Position numbers and translations under genes: made by a program. A stretch of 64,000 nucleotides of DNA, from NCBI GenBank assembly GCA_030041275.1, contig JASHOE010000046.1, positions 1 through 64,000 of the forward strand, in the 5' to 3' direction. This DNA is from Streptosporangiaceae bacterium. GTDB lineage: Bacteria > Actinomycetota > Actinomycetes > Streptosporangiales > Streptosporangiaceae. This document shows, one piece after another, positions 50,248 to 58,521 of this stretch (positions are counted from its first letter, which is position 1; every line of letters starts with the position of its first letter). The notes under the pieces are model-generated. The model was not told the origin of the DNA. It saw nothing but the letters and a program-made list of their open reading frames with translations, and ran no database searches.

Positions 50248-50828
50248 CCGGGAATCATGCAGAGCTTCCGGTCGCGGCCCGGGTGCGCTCGCTGGAGGAG
50301 CGGCTTATCGCGGCGGGTCTGATCACCGACGACGAACTGGATGGCATCCTGACCGAGGTCTTCGAGTCTGCCTCGCCCGCCAACGGGGCGCGGATGGTGG
50401 CCCGCGCCTGGATCGATCGCGCGTACGCGCACCGGCTGATCGCGGACGGCAATGCCGCAGCCGAGGAGCTTGGCTTCGCGGCTGAAACCACGGGTTACCT
50501 GCTCAAGGCCGTCGAGAATACCCCGGCTGTCCACAACGTGATCGTTTGCACGCTCTGCTCGTGCTACCCGACCGCCCTGCTTGGCCCGTCGCCCAGCTGG
50601 TACAAGAGTTTTGCGTACCGCTCGCGGGTGGTACGCGAGCCCCGCGCTGTGCTGGCGGAGTTCGGGCTCGAACTGGCCGAGGGCACCGAGATCCGGGTAT
50701 GGGACGCTAACTCTGAGACCCGTTACCTGGTCCTCCCGCGGCCGCCCGAGTCCGTGAGCGGCATGGATGAGGGCACGCTGGCGTCCCTGGTGACGCGGAA
50801 CGGCCTCATCGGCACGGCTGCCTGCTAA
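50244..50828 (+). CDS. nitrile hydratase alpha subunit-like metalloprotein (cobalt-type claw; thiocyanate hydrolase gamma-like)
   Basis: The 194-residue protein has the metal claw V-C-T-L-C-S-C-Y-P with Cys102, Cys105 and Cys107. Thr103 rather than Ser is the pattern of cobalt-type enzymes. Downstream are W-Y-K-S-F-A-Y-R-S-R-V-V-R-E-P-R at 119-134 and V-L-A-E-F-G, both standard, and N-terminally G-A-R-M-V-A-R-A-W-I-D. It would hydrate nitriles to amides or, as thiocyanate hydrolase, split thiocyanate. Near the C-terminus the usual G-T-E-G-W is replaced by S-V-S-G-M, a departure from common nitrile hydratases. No amidase, aldoxime dehydratase or cobalt transporter is encoded within this window. 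Confidence 0.92.
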   Translation: MTGNHAELPVAARVRSLEERLIAAGLITDDELDGILTEVFESASPANGARMVARAWIDRAYAHRLIADGNAAAEELGFAAETTGYLLKAVENTPAVHNVIVCTLCSCYPTALLGPSPSWYKSFAYRSRVVREPRAVLAEFGLELAEGTEIRVWDANSETRYLVLPRPPESVSGMDEGTLASLVTRNGLIGTAAC

Positions 50829-50926
50829 ACCCTGTCTGGAAAGCAGAGGTAGCTGTCCTGACCAGCAAAGGCATCGAGCCCATGGCGCTGGATTGGACCT
50901 AAGCGCTCTCCGGTCGACACACTGAC

Positions 50927-51583
50927 GTGGTGAACGTCGAGCGGGGGGTGTATGGCTCGTTGCCCTATGCCGCCGTAGGGAACGGTCCTCCTCTCGTGGT
51001 GTTCGCGGGACTGATGCCCGTGACCGGGGTTGCCAGTGATGGTGTGGTGAACAGCGCGCTGCATCCGCTGTTGCCGCTTGCGCGATCACGGCGCCTGGTG
51101 CTGTTCAACCGCCGCGACGGGTTGCCTCGCGGGATGACGATGGCTGACCTGGCGCGCGAGCATGCTGATGCGCTGCGCGACGGTTTCGCGACGCCGGTCG
51201 ATCTGGCAGGCACGTCGACGGGAGGCACCATCGCCGCTCAGTTCAGCGCTGATCACGGTGAACTGGTCGCCCGGCTAGCTCTGATCAGCGCCGCCTGCCG
51301 TCTTGGCCCAGTCGGCAAACAGCTACAGGCTCAGGTAGCGGCAGCCATCCGTAGCGGCAGGTACCGGCGCGCCGCCGCCACCGCGGCGGCGGGGCTGGTG
51401 CCGCCCTGGCGGGGAAAGCTCATCGTCGCCGGCCGTGACGACCGGTTCTACAGTCCGGCCCTGTTCGAGCAGACCGCCCAGCTCATCGCGGCCAGTCGGT
51501 TGCATCTCATCAGCGGCCGCGGCCACATCACTGTGACCCGCGACCGCTCTTTCGGCCCGACTCTTGGCGCATTCTTCGGCTGA
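50927..51583 (+). CDS. alpha/beta hydrolase with a shortened cap region
   Basis: The 218-residue protein has an alpha/beta hydrolase core: V-V-F-A-G-L-M-P-V near residue 24, nucleophile Ser in A-G-T-S-T-G-G near 95-101, acid Asp in A-G-R-D-D-R-F-Y near 168, and His in S-G-R-G-H-I-T near 193. The triad seems complete. The region between G-L-V-P-P-W and K-L-I-V-A-G is very short; related proteins of 255-280 residues have about 40 more residues here, so an internal deletion is possible. GTG 50927 or the adjacent GTG is the start. It lies 98 bases after the nitrile hydratase-like genes and could be cotranscribed. Confidence 0.75.
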   Translation: MVNVERGVYGSLPYAAVGNGPPLVVFAGLMPVTGVASDGVVNSALHPLLPLARSRRLVLFNRRDGLPRGMTMADLAREHADALRDGFATPVDLAGTSTGGTIAAQFSADHGELVARLALISAACRLGPVGKQLQAQVAAAIRSGRYRRAAATAAAGLVPPWRGKLIVAGRDDRFYSPALFEQTAQLIAASRLHLISGRGHITVTRDRSFGPTLGAFFG

Positions 51584-51719
51584 CCCAGATAGCAAGGAGA
51601 TGGCGCATTTCGTGTGATGTCATCGAGCTTTCCGTTGTCCCAAGAGTCGATGTGGCTCGAGCCTGCAGCACGGCCTGGTGGCTGCGGAGGGTGACCAAGG
51701 GCGACAGTGGGCTCGCTGG

Positions 51720-52583
51720 CTACGGTGCGGCCATGGCCTCTTTGGCTGACAGCGTCGTTCTGACAGTTCGCACGGCTTTGCCGAATGCCAATAGGGCTCG
51801 GCCCTTGACGAACCAAGCCGTGCCAAATGCCAGAAACGCGACGGTCTCTGCGTAGAGCAGCCACGGCGCTTCGCTCTTGAGCGACGGACTGAACGCGACC
51901 TGCTGGATGACGGCGAAGGCTCCCGCGACCGCCATGGCAGCGATGCAACCCCAGTAGATTCTGTTGTTGCGGCCCTTCAGGCTCGGATTCAGCTCAATCT
52001 GTCGCTCGTCATCGGTCATCGCGTCGATCTCATCGCTCGAGTACGACTTGGTAAATCGCCACGCCATGAGCGCGATCATCGTCATCAGGCCGCACAGGCA
52101 CACCACATGAACGATGCCGATCTCGGAGCCATCGGGCGATGGCTGCAATACGACGGGAGTGACCGGACCACAGCTAGTGGTCTGGAGATAGTCACTGGTT
52201 GGCGGCGCCGTCGGGAACAAGGCGATCCCGACGGCAAACAGCCCGGCGAAGTTAGTTACCCAGCGCTCCAGTCGGTCGCGGCCCCGGTAGAAGATCAGGA
52301 ACACGCTGGCTGCCCACATCGCGCCGACGAAGACATCCCGCATGTGCGAGTAGTAGTAGCCGCTTAGCGAGTCCGGCAGCTTGTTCGATATCGGCACCAG
52401 GCAGGCGCCAATGTGGTGGGAGAAAACTACCCAGTTGCCAAGGAAGACGGCGAATGGCAGGCAGACTCCGATCCAGCCGATGGCTTTACGGAGAGTCATG
52501 TAGCTGCCGACGAGTTGTCCGGATACAGCCGCACTATCTGTTGCTGCCGCTTGTCCGGTGGTCGCAATGTTCGGCGCCGACAT
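51720..52583 (-). CDS. six-pass membrane protein of unknown function
   Basis: The 287-residue protein starts at ATG 52583, where AAAGGAGCGAAG directly precedes it; a longer upstream frame has no such support. After a 30-residue Ala/Thr-rich cytosolic start, six hydrophobic helices are visible: A-I-G-W-I-G-V-C-L-P-F, D-V-F-V-G-A-M-W-A-A, F-A-G-L-F-A-V-G-I-A-L-F, V-V-C-L-C-G-L-M-T-M, C-I-A-A-M-A-V-A-G-A, and A-E-T-V-A-F-L-A-F-G. A charged loop (S-S-D-E-I-D-A-M-T-D-D-E-R) separates helices 4 and 5. H-H-I-G and Y-Y-Y-S-H-M-R-D in the first loops are conserved-looking. The family is not recognised, though DUF998-like proteins have a similar shape. Confidence 0.75.
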   Translation of the reverse strand: MSAPNIATTGQAAATDSAAVSGQLVGSYMTLRKAIGWIGVCLPFAVFLGNWVVFSHHIGACLVPISNKLPDSLSGYYYSHMRDVFVGAMWAASVFLIFYRGRDRLERWVTNFAGLFAVGIALFPTAPPTSDYLQTTSCGPVTPVVLQPSPDGSEIGIVHVVCLCGLMTMIALMAWRFTKSYSSDEIDAMTDDERQIELNPSLKGRNNRIYWGCIAAMAVAGAFAVIQQVAFSPSLKSEAPWLLYAETVAFLAFGTAWFVKGRALLAFGKAVRTVRTTLSAKEAMAAP

Positions 52584-52922
52584 CTTCGCTCCTTTGATCG
52601 CGGTCTGACAGTGAGTGGTGACGGAGCGCGCTGGCTGATTTGTGCCGACGTGGCTCTTCGATGCCGCTGCGTCGCGGGTGGGAGCCGTGCTCCCTTGTGC
52701 AGCCGCGGTTGCCGGCACGGAGGGCGCCGGCTTCGTGGCTGATACATCCGCTCGATTAATCCGGCGCTCGACCGGTGCGTGACTTTCTCTAGTCAGGATC
52801 AGCACATATACGACGCGAGAGGACTATTCTGAGCGCCTAGTCCACCACTCGTCTCGGTCAGCGCTGATCGCGACGCCCGCTGTGGTTGCCAATATCGATC
52901 GGGCTGTTCTGGGAGAGCAGTT

Positions 52923-54017
52923 GTGGTGAGCTTCGTGCCCTATGACCGCCCGGTGCGGGCAGCGTTCATCGGCCTAGGCCGGATCTACGATCTCAACGTT
53001 CGCGGCTATCGCGACAACCCCGACGTGGAAGTCGTCGCGCTCGTCGACCCAAGCCGGGAGCGACGCGAACAGCGCCAGGCCGACTGGCCCACAGCTCGCA
53101 CATTCGCGTCCGCCGCGGAGCTGGCGTCCAGCGGCATTGAGGTCGACGTGGCTGAGGTCTTGCTGCCCATTCCGTTGCACGCCGACGGCGTGGTCGAGAT
53201 GCTGGGCTTCGGCTGGCACGTCAACATGCAGAAGCCGATGTGCAATGACCTGCTGGATGCGGATCGGATGCTGGATGCGGCGAAGGCCAGCGACCGGATC
53301 TTGCGGGTGATGGAGAACTACCTCTTCTATGAACCCCTGCGAAAGCTCAAGCAGACCGTCGAGTCCGGAGATATTGGTGAGGTCTGCGGCTATCACATGA
53401 AGATGGTCGGCACTGGCCGTGGCGGCTGGGACGTGCCGTGGAGCAGCTTCGAATGGCAGATGGAGCAGATGAAGCGCGGTCGTGGCATCGAAGTGTTCGA
53501 CGACGGCTGGCACAAGCTCTCGACGGCGCTGTGGCTGTTCGGCCCGGTTAGGGAAGTCCGAGCCTGGATCGGGAATCTCGCTGTCGGACCCGGCGTGGAT
53601 CTCGACACGCCGAGCACGATCATCTGGGAGCACGACAACGGCGTGCGCGGCGTGTGGGATATCACCATCGCGATGGACATGTACCTGCGATCCGACTACT
53701 ACACGAACGACGAACGCTGGGAAGTAACGGGCAGCAAGGGGTTCGCGCGGGTGAATCGCTGCACCGGTCGGGGCATCCAGCAGCCCAGCCTCGAGGTCTA
53801 CGCCGACGGGGAAATGCGCGCCTACCACGCGCTCGATGACGACTGGGCGAGCAGTTTCCGCGATTCTGGCCGTCACTGGCTGCGCTGGCTGCACACGGGC
53901 GACGGCCCGCTGTTGTGGAGTGGTGAAGAGGCCGTCGATGTACTCAGATTCGCGCTGGCGGCGTATGCGAGCAGCGCCGCAGGAGGCGTCGGCCTGAATC
54001 CCAGGCACGTTACCTAG
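52923..54017 (+). CDS. Gfo/Idh/MocA-family oxidoreductase
   Basis: The 364-residue protein has the NAD(P)-binding Rossmann start A-A-F-I-G-L-G-R-I-Y-D near 13-23 and V-V-A-L-V-D-P-S-R-E near 36-45. V-N-M-Q-K-P-M-C-N lies near 101 and corresponds to the E-K-P motif with Gln in place of Glu. The alpha/beta C-terminal domain contains F-D-D-G-W-H-K-L near 193-200, matching the D-x-G-x-H-x-x-D substrate site with Lys-Leu after His. Such enzymes oxidise sugars, inositols or related alcohols. GTG 52923 is the start. It is transcribed alone, divergent from the membrane protein. Confidence 0.9.
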   Translation: MVSFVPYDRPVRAAFIGLGRIYDLNVRGYRDNPDVEVVALVDPSRERREQRQADWPTARTFASAAELASSGIEVDVAEVLLPIPLHADGVVEMLGFGWHVNMQKPMCNDLLDADRMLDAAKASDRILRVMENYLFYEPLRKLKQTVESGDIGEVCGYHMKMVGTGRGGWDVPWSSFEWQMEQMKRGRGIEVFDDGWHKLSTALWLFGPVREVRAWIGNLAVGPGVDLDTPSTIIWEHDNGVRGVWDITIAMDMYLRSDYYTNDERWEVTGSKGFARVNRCTGRGIQQPSLEVYADGEMRAYHALDDDWASSFRDSGRHWLRWLHTGDGPLLWSGEEAVDVLRFALAAYASSAAGGVGLNPRHVT

Positions 54018-54038
54018 AAGCTCGGAGCCTGAGGCTAC

Positions 54039-54275
54039 CTATCGGGCCGCAGGCTGGTACAGGCGTTCGGGTCGGCTGCCGCGGAGCGCAGCATCCGCCC
54101 GCACGAGGTCGCCGGGCGGCAGCCCGTTCCAGTGCGGCACGCAAACCGACTCTCCGCCGTCGCCTGCGAACAGCGACGCGGTGATCAGCCGCACCGGTTC
54201 CCCGCACTCCGGGCAGGCGCCGGCGGCGCCGGCGAATGAAAAGCAGCAGCCACAAAAGCATGCAACGTTAGCCAT
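54039..54275 (-). CDS. small zinc-ribbon-like protein
   Basis: The 78-residue protein begins A-C-F-C-G-C-C-F-S-F, then C-P-E-C-G-E-P-V. This gives two C-x2-C-like knuckles typical of a zinc ribbon, followed by a short polar domain containing V-C-V-P-H-W-N-G-L-P-P. GGAGGGGGTGCCGATC precedes ATG 54275, a good ribosome binding site. It is convergent with the oxidoreductase gene and lies just downstream of the desaturase gene on the same strand. The function is unknown. Confidence 0.65.
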   Translation of the reverse strand: MANVACFCGCCFSFAGAAGACPECGEPVRLITASLFAGDGGESVCVPHWNGLPPGDLVRADAALRGSRPERLYQPAAR

Positions 54276-54395
54276 GATCGGCACCCCCTCCGCGCGCAGC
54301 GGCTTCACGGCCGCGCGGCTGATGGTGGCGCCGTTAGCTGGCGCCACCATCGTTGCGGAGGTAGAGGCGCAGCTTCAGATACACGAGCCCGCCGA

Positions 54396-55499
54396 TCAGA
54401 TCGGCGTAGCCTCGTCCCGGTGCGTGCGGTCAGCGGTGGCGCAGGTGGGCCCGTCACCCGCCATGGTGGCCTGCCTGCCGACGTCCTTCAGGTAGCCCAG
54501 GGCCTGCGAGTACGAGCCTACGAGGCTGGTCTGGGTGTACGGCAGCCCTTGCTCTCGGCAGAACTCGCTGATCAATGCCTGCGAGCGGCGCAGACTCGGC
54601 CGGGGCATGGACGGGAACAGATGGTGCTCAATCTGGTAGTTCAGGCCGCCGAGGGCCAGGTCGGTCAACCAGCCCCCGCGGACATTGCGTGAGGTCAGGA
54701 CCTGACGCCGGAGGAAGTCGAGCTCGTCCTCGGCCTGCAGGATTGGCATGCCCTTGTGGTTGGGGGCGAATGAGGCGCCCATGTAGAAGCCGAACAGGCC
54801 CTGCTGGAGCAGGATGAAGATGATGGCCTTCAGCGGGCTGAGGACCGCGAACACCACGGTGAGGTAACCCGCAATGTGCAGCCCGAGCAGGATTATCTCG
54901 GCGGGACGACGCCGGCCGCCGCGGCCAGCGAGGGCTCTGATGCTCGCTACGTGCAGGCTCGCGGCCTCTCCGAGCAGCATGGGAAAGAACAGGTACGCCT
55001 GGCAGCGGAAGACGATCTGGGCTAGGCCGCCGCTCGCCTTGGCCTGCCGGGCCGTCATCGCCAGGGCCTTCATCATGATGTCGGGGTCGAGGTCTTCGGT
55101 GTTCGGGTTCGCGTGATGGCGGTTGTGTTTGCTCACCCACCAGCCGTAGCTGAGCCCGATACCGAGATTGCCGAGCAGGATGCCAAGGACGTAGCTGACC
55201 CGTCTGGATCCGCTGATCTGGCGATGCCCGGCATCGTGGCCTAGGAAGCCCAGCTGGGTGAACATGACGGCGAGATAGACGGCGACCGCCAGCTGCCACC
55301 ACGAGTTACCCAGCAGCAGGAAAGCCGCCCAGCCTCCGAGGAGCAGCCCGACGGTGATCGTGATCCGCCAGGCGTAGTGTCCGGTGCGTCGGTCTAGCAG
55401 ACCGGCCTGGCGCACTTGGCGGGACAGCCTGGCATATTCGCTCCCGCGCGTACTTTGGTGGGTGCGCGCTGAGACAGCCGCGCTGAGGTCGCCAGTCAT
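54396..55499 (-). CDS. membrane fatty acid desaturase (front-end/acyl-lipid type)
   Basis: The 367-residue protein has the three histidine boxes of membrane di-iron desaturases: H-D-A-G-H at 88-92, H-N-R-H-H at 125-129, and Q-I-E-H-H near 303-307. The Q-x-x-H-H third box is typical of front-end desaturases (delta-5/6 class). Hydrophobic helices lie at about 47-82 and 103-122, with two more at about 205-250. It inserts a double bond into an acyl chain of a membrane lipid or acyl carrier using an electron donor such as ferredoxin, not encoded here. ATG 55499 is the start; a much longer upstream frame lacks homology. Confidence 0.92.
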   Translation of the reverse strand: MTGDLSAAVSARTHQSTRGSEYARLSRQVRQAGLLDRRTGHYAWRITITVGLLLGGWAAFLLLGNSWWQLAVAVYLAVMFTQLGFLGHDAGHRQISGSRRVSYVLGILLGNLGIGLSYGWWVSKHNRHHANPNTEDLDPDIMMKALAMTARQAKASGGLAQIVFRCQAYLFFPMLLGEAASLHVASIRALAGRGGRRRPAEIILLGLHIAGYLTVVFAVLSPLKAIIFILLQQGLFGFYMGASFAPNHKGMPILQAEDELDFLRRQVLTSRNVRGGWLTDLALGGLNYQIEHHLFPSMPRPSLRRSQALISEFCREQGLPYTQTSLVGSYSQALGYLKDVGRQATMAGDGPTCATADRTHRDEATPI

Positions 55500-55818
55500 C
55501 GCACCGCTGCTGCGCCGGTAATCGCGGCCTCCGCTGTGGCATAGATAAGGAGCTGATCGAGTCTGGTCGCACTGACCGATGCGAGCATGGCAACGGACGA
55601 TGACTGGGCACCGACGAGAGCTCCTCCGGTAAGCCCCGTTTGCAGGTTGCCGCTGACGGCCGAGGTCGGTGCCCACGATGCACGCTACGGCAGTGGAAGA
55701 ACATAACTAGCAAATTAATTCTGAAATCTAAGAAGAACGTTGACTAAAGTCCCGGACCTTCTGTCCCTAGTGTGCCTGGCCGTCAGGCGTCCGGGTGCGT
55801 TGGGTGGGCCGTAGGCCT
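55500..55818. other. intergenic region upstream of the desaturase gene
   Basis: No supported gene. An AT-rich patch (aactagcaaattaattctgaa, from 55705) stands out from the GC-rich surroundings and is the most likely promoter area for the desaturase, although no clear -35/-10 pair can be fixed. Confidence 0.4.
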
Positions 55819-56343
55819 CTAGTCCACGGATATAACCGTGGTCGCAGAGTCGTAGTGCGCTGCTGGCTTGCCTGGCTCCTCGACCGTGATGACCGGGGAA
55901 TACAGCGACCTTCCCTCCGGGCTTAGCGCGGCCATGGCCCCAGGAGAGCGAGTCGCACGCATGGCCGCCGTTATCCGGCTACCACGGCCGACCCTCACGT
56001 ACTGCATGTCTGGCCGGGACCTGACGTAGTGACCGGCGCCACGCCTCGTCGCGATCATCCCGTACGTGCGCAGGATCCCGAGCGCCCGGCGTGCCGTGTC
56101 CCGGCTCACGCCGAACAGCTCTGCCAGTTCGTTCTCGGGGGGAAGCGGGGTGCCCACGGGGAGCTGCCATTGGATGACGTGCCAGCGGACGTTGGACGCC
56201 ACCTGGAGGTAGACGGGCACGATTCCCTCCAGGTCAATCTCGCTGGTGTCCACCTGCGTCCATATGCTGCCGCCGTCGGTCACGGCTGGGATTTTAACCG
56301 GACTCGGCGACTTGTACACAGTTAGCAACACCACCTTGACCAT
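55819..56343 (-). CDS. GntR-family transcriptional regulator (YtrA/HutC-like helix-turn-helix)
   Basis: The 174-residue protein has the GntR winged helix at about 40-105: V-P-V-Y-L-Q-V-A-S-N-V-R-W near 42, then L-P-P-E-N-E-L-A-E-L-F-G-V-S-R-D-T-A-R-R-A-L, and the wing T-R-R-G-A-G-H-Y-V. Only about 65 residues follow, shorter than the UTRA domain of HutC-type members, so an effector domain may be minimal or truncated. ATG 56343 has no ribosome binding site and may be leaderless. The palindrome CGGTATACCG at 56357-56366 lies 13 bases upstream and is a candidate autoregulatory operator. Confidence 0.85.
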   Translation of the reverse strand: MVKVVLLTVYKSPSPVKIPAVTDGGSIWTQVDTSEIDLEGIVPVYLQVASNVRWHVIQWQLPVGTPLPPENELAELFGVSRDTARRALGILRTYGMIATRRGAGHYVRSRPDMQYVRVGRGSRITAAMRATRSPGAMAALSPEGRSLYSPVITVEEPGKPAAHYDSATTVISVD

Positions 56344-56356
56344 ACAAGTTGTCGTC

Positions 56357-56366
56357 CGGTATACCG
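56357..56366. promoter_or_regulatory. palindrome, candidate GntR operator
   Basis: CGGTATACCG is a perfect 10-base palindrome just upstream of the GntR start. GntR-family operators commonly have the form GTnTAnAC-like with such symmetry. A weaker dyad with arms TACAAGT and ACTTGTA overlaps the gene start. Confidence 0.4.
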
Positions 56367-56378
56367 ATAAGGCAATGA

Positions 56379-56422
56379 CATGCCCCCGGTCCTGGGGGGA
56401 GCGGGCCGGGACCGGGGGCATG
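56379..56422. repeat. strong hairpin 1 in the GntR-LuxR intergenic region
   Basis: The arms CATGCCCCCGGTCC (56379-56392) and GGACCGGGGGCATG (56409-56422) pair perfectly over 14 bases around a 16-base loop. No T-tract follows. It could act as a terminator, a protein-binding site or an RNA leader structure for the LuxR gene downstream. Confidence 0.6.
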
Positions 56423-56614
56423 ACGTTGGTCCCGAGCCCCGAGACGTAGCCGTGGTTCGCGGCTTCGCGGTATGAGAGAGCGCAGCGCGAGTACCGCTGA
56501 CAGGCCTGTGGCTCACCGTGCCGATGGGTGCGGACGTCGAGGCCCGGCGTGCGTAGCGGCGGCCTCTTAGGCCCAGGCCAACTCGAATCCGCTGGGCGTA
56601 GTGGAGACCCTTAG

Positions 56615-56677
56615 GCCGGGCCGGCTCGTGCTTGCCACAACGGCCCTGGCAAGCACGAACCCTCCCCCCGGCCCGGC
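56615..56677. repeat. compound hairpin 2 in the GntR-LuxR intergenic region
   Basis: An inner stem pairs TCGTGCTTGCCA (56626-56637) with TGGCAAGCACGA (56647-56658), perfect over 12 bases with a nine-base loop. An outer stem pairs GCCGGGCCGG (56615-56624) with CCGGCCCGGC (56668-56677), perfect over ten. Together they form a long coaxial structure ending 76 bases before the LuxR start. Confidence 0.65.
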
Positions 56678-56753
56678 TCTTCCGTATCTTGCGTTGCGAA
56701 GAACCGGTTGCGAAATAGGTAATTATGCCTACTCTTGGCGCGAGGGGGTGACT

Positions 56754-57617
56754 ATGGCACTTTCGAGCACTGAGCTGCGCGGGCTCGTCAACGTGCTGGA
56801 GGGGCTGTACGAGCCGGTCGGCAGCCAGGAATATCCGGCCCGGGTGATCGCCTTGATTTCCGATCTCATCGGTGTCGGGTCCTGCTCGTACAACCACCTA
56901 GACGGAAGCACGGCACTCGCCTACGAGATCCAGCCCGTGGAGGTGTTGGCCTTTCCCGACGCCTATGAGCTATTCGAACTGCACCTGCCCGAGCACCCCT
57001 TGCTGTCTTACGTAGTGGCCAGTGGCGACGGCAGCGCGTGCCGCGTGTCTGACATCGTCAGTGACCGCCAATTCCGGTCACTCGGCCTCTATCGTGACTT
57101 CTACCGCCACGCCGAGGTCGACTATCAGCTGTGCTTCCTGGTACCCCACCCAGGCGTGGGCGAAATCGCGGTCGCCCTGAACCGGAAGGGCCGTGACTTC
57201 TCGGCCGAGGAACGGGATGTTCTGGAACTGCTGCGCCCGCATGTCGCGCAGGCTGCCTCCATTGCAGCGCTGCTGAGCCAGCCCGTTCCTGGGAATCTCG
57301 ATGCTTCCGGCGACACACCCCCGCTCACGCCGCGCCAGAAGCGCATCCTCCAGCTCGTCGCCGACGGTCACGCCGATCGCGAAGTTGGCCGGATGCTTGG
57401 CATCAGCACCCGCACGGTCCACGCTCACTTGCAGCGCATCTACCGGGTCCTGGACGTCACGTCCCGTACCGAAGCGCTTGCCCGGCTCCGGGAGCGCTCG
57501 CTGACGCGCAGCGCGAGGGGCGCGAGAAACGTCGGCCGCTGGGCCATTCCGGCCACGCCAGCGGCAGCAGGCCTAGGGGGAGCGAGCGCGCTCGGAGGCG
57601 CCGCGACTCGTGATTAG
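56754..57617 (+). CDS. LuxR-family regulator with GAF-like sensor domain
   Basis: The 287-residue protein has an N-terminal sensor region (about 1-185) with G-V-G-S-C-S-Y-N-H-L-D and A-V-A-L-N-R-K-G-R-D-F-S-A-E-E-R-D-V, typical of GAF-type domains in autoinducer-like regulators. A LuxR helix-turn-helix follows at about 195-250 (L-T-P-R-Q-K-R-I-L-Q-L-V-A-D-G, D-R-E-V-G-R-M-L-G, R-T-V-H-A-H-L-Q-R-I). An Ala/Gly-rich tail of about 30 residues follows. GAGGGGGTG precedes ATG 56754. The 400-base leader upstream holds two strong hairpins, which may affect its expression. Ligand and targets are unknown. Confidence 0.88.
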   Translation: MALSSTELRGLVNVLEGLYEPVGSQEYPARVIALISDLIGVGSCSYNHLDGSTALAYEIQPVEVLAFPDAYELFELHLPEHPLLSYVVASGDGSACRVSDIVSDRQFRSLGLYRDFYRHAEVDYQLCFLVPHPGVGEIAVALNRKGRDFSAEERDVLELLRPHVAQAASIAALLSQPVPGNLDASGDTPPLTPRQKRILQLVADGHADREVGRMLGISTRTVHAHLQRIYRVLDVTSRTEALARLRERSLTRSARGARNVGRWAIPATPAAAGLGGASALGGAATRD

Positions 57618-57640
57618 CGATTAGCCCCACTTTCAGGCAG

Positions 57641-58360
57641 TTAGAGCCGGCTGGCTTTGCGCGCGACGACGAGCCGGTACCGGGGGCTCCCGTCCTCGCG
57701 GTGGCCTAGAACCGCCAGGGGGACGCTGGTGACGGTGAATCCGGACGCCCTCAGGTCGTCGCGGATCGCGTGCAGCGGGCAGGTCCGGTAGTACATGACG
57801 AATGGCGGACGCCACATGGCGTTCCGTACCCGCATGGTCAGGTCGAACCCGAGCAGTGCCCAGTACCAGCCGGAGGTGATGCGCTGCGGCGCCGCGACCG
57901 GGAAGGCCAGGATTGCGTCAGGTCGCAGCGCCCGGTAAACGCCGTCGAACAGTGCGGGCCGTTCGGCGGGCAGGAAGTGTCCGAGGGCTCCGAAACTAAC
58001 GGCAACGTCAAAGACGCCGACGAAAGGCAGCGCCCGGGCGTCCGCCCGTACCCACCCAGCGCCTCGGTGGGCACGGCGCGCCTGCGCGAGCATGCCCCTG
58101 CTGAAATCGACGCCCGTAATCCGTCCGTGGCATACGGATCTCAGGACCCCGATGCCCGCGCCGGTGCCGCAGCACACGTCCAGTCCGTGACCGAACGGGC
58201 CGAGTGGGCGCAGCGCGGCCGCAGTCGCGTCGAGCACGCCGTCGGGGGTGCGGAATGGCGTGTGGTCGAACTTGGGGGAAAGCAAGTCGTAGCCGCCCTC
58301 GACCGATGACAGTGCCTGCTTCGCCAGTTCACGCACAGACGGGCCTTCAAGCGAGAACAC
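57641..58360 (-). CDS. class I SAM-dependent methyltransferase
   Basis: The 239-residue protein contains motif I G-L-D-V-C-C-G-T-G-A-G near residue 58, G-V-D-F-S-R-G-M-L near 81 with the acidic end of strand 2, and V-R-A-D-A-R-A-L-P-F near 99. These are standard for the Rossmann-like class I methyltransferases (Methyltransf_11/25). The G-C-C-G-T-G variant keeps the essential glycines. A distinct C-terminal region with P-P-F-V-M-Y-Y-R-T-C-P-L resembles that of small-molecule methyltransferases. The acceptor substrate is unknown. Confidence 0.9.
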   Translation of the reverse strand: MFSLEGPSVRELAKQALSSVEGGYDLLSPKFDHTPFRTPDGVLDATAAALRPLGPFGHGLDVCCGTGAGIGVLRSVCHGRITGVDFSRGMLAQARRAHRGAGWVRADARALPFVGVFDVAVSFGALGHFLPAERPALFDGVYRALRPDAILAFPVAAPQRITSGWYWALLGFDLTMRVRNAMWRPPFVMYYRTCPLHAIRDDLRASGFTVTSVPLAVLGHREDGSPRYRLVVARKASRL

Positions 58361-58521
58361 CGGCCAAGGCTACTTCCCGCGCCTAGGCCGGCGTCCAGAC
58401 GATCCTTGACTCGGGCAATCACGGCACGTTCTAATCGCGCGATGGCGGCGCGCGAAGGCGGCGTCCCTGGGGCGGGCGGGTTCCGCATTGGATTGCGGGA
58501 CTTGAGTAGGGGAGCTGGTCT

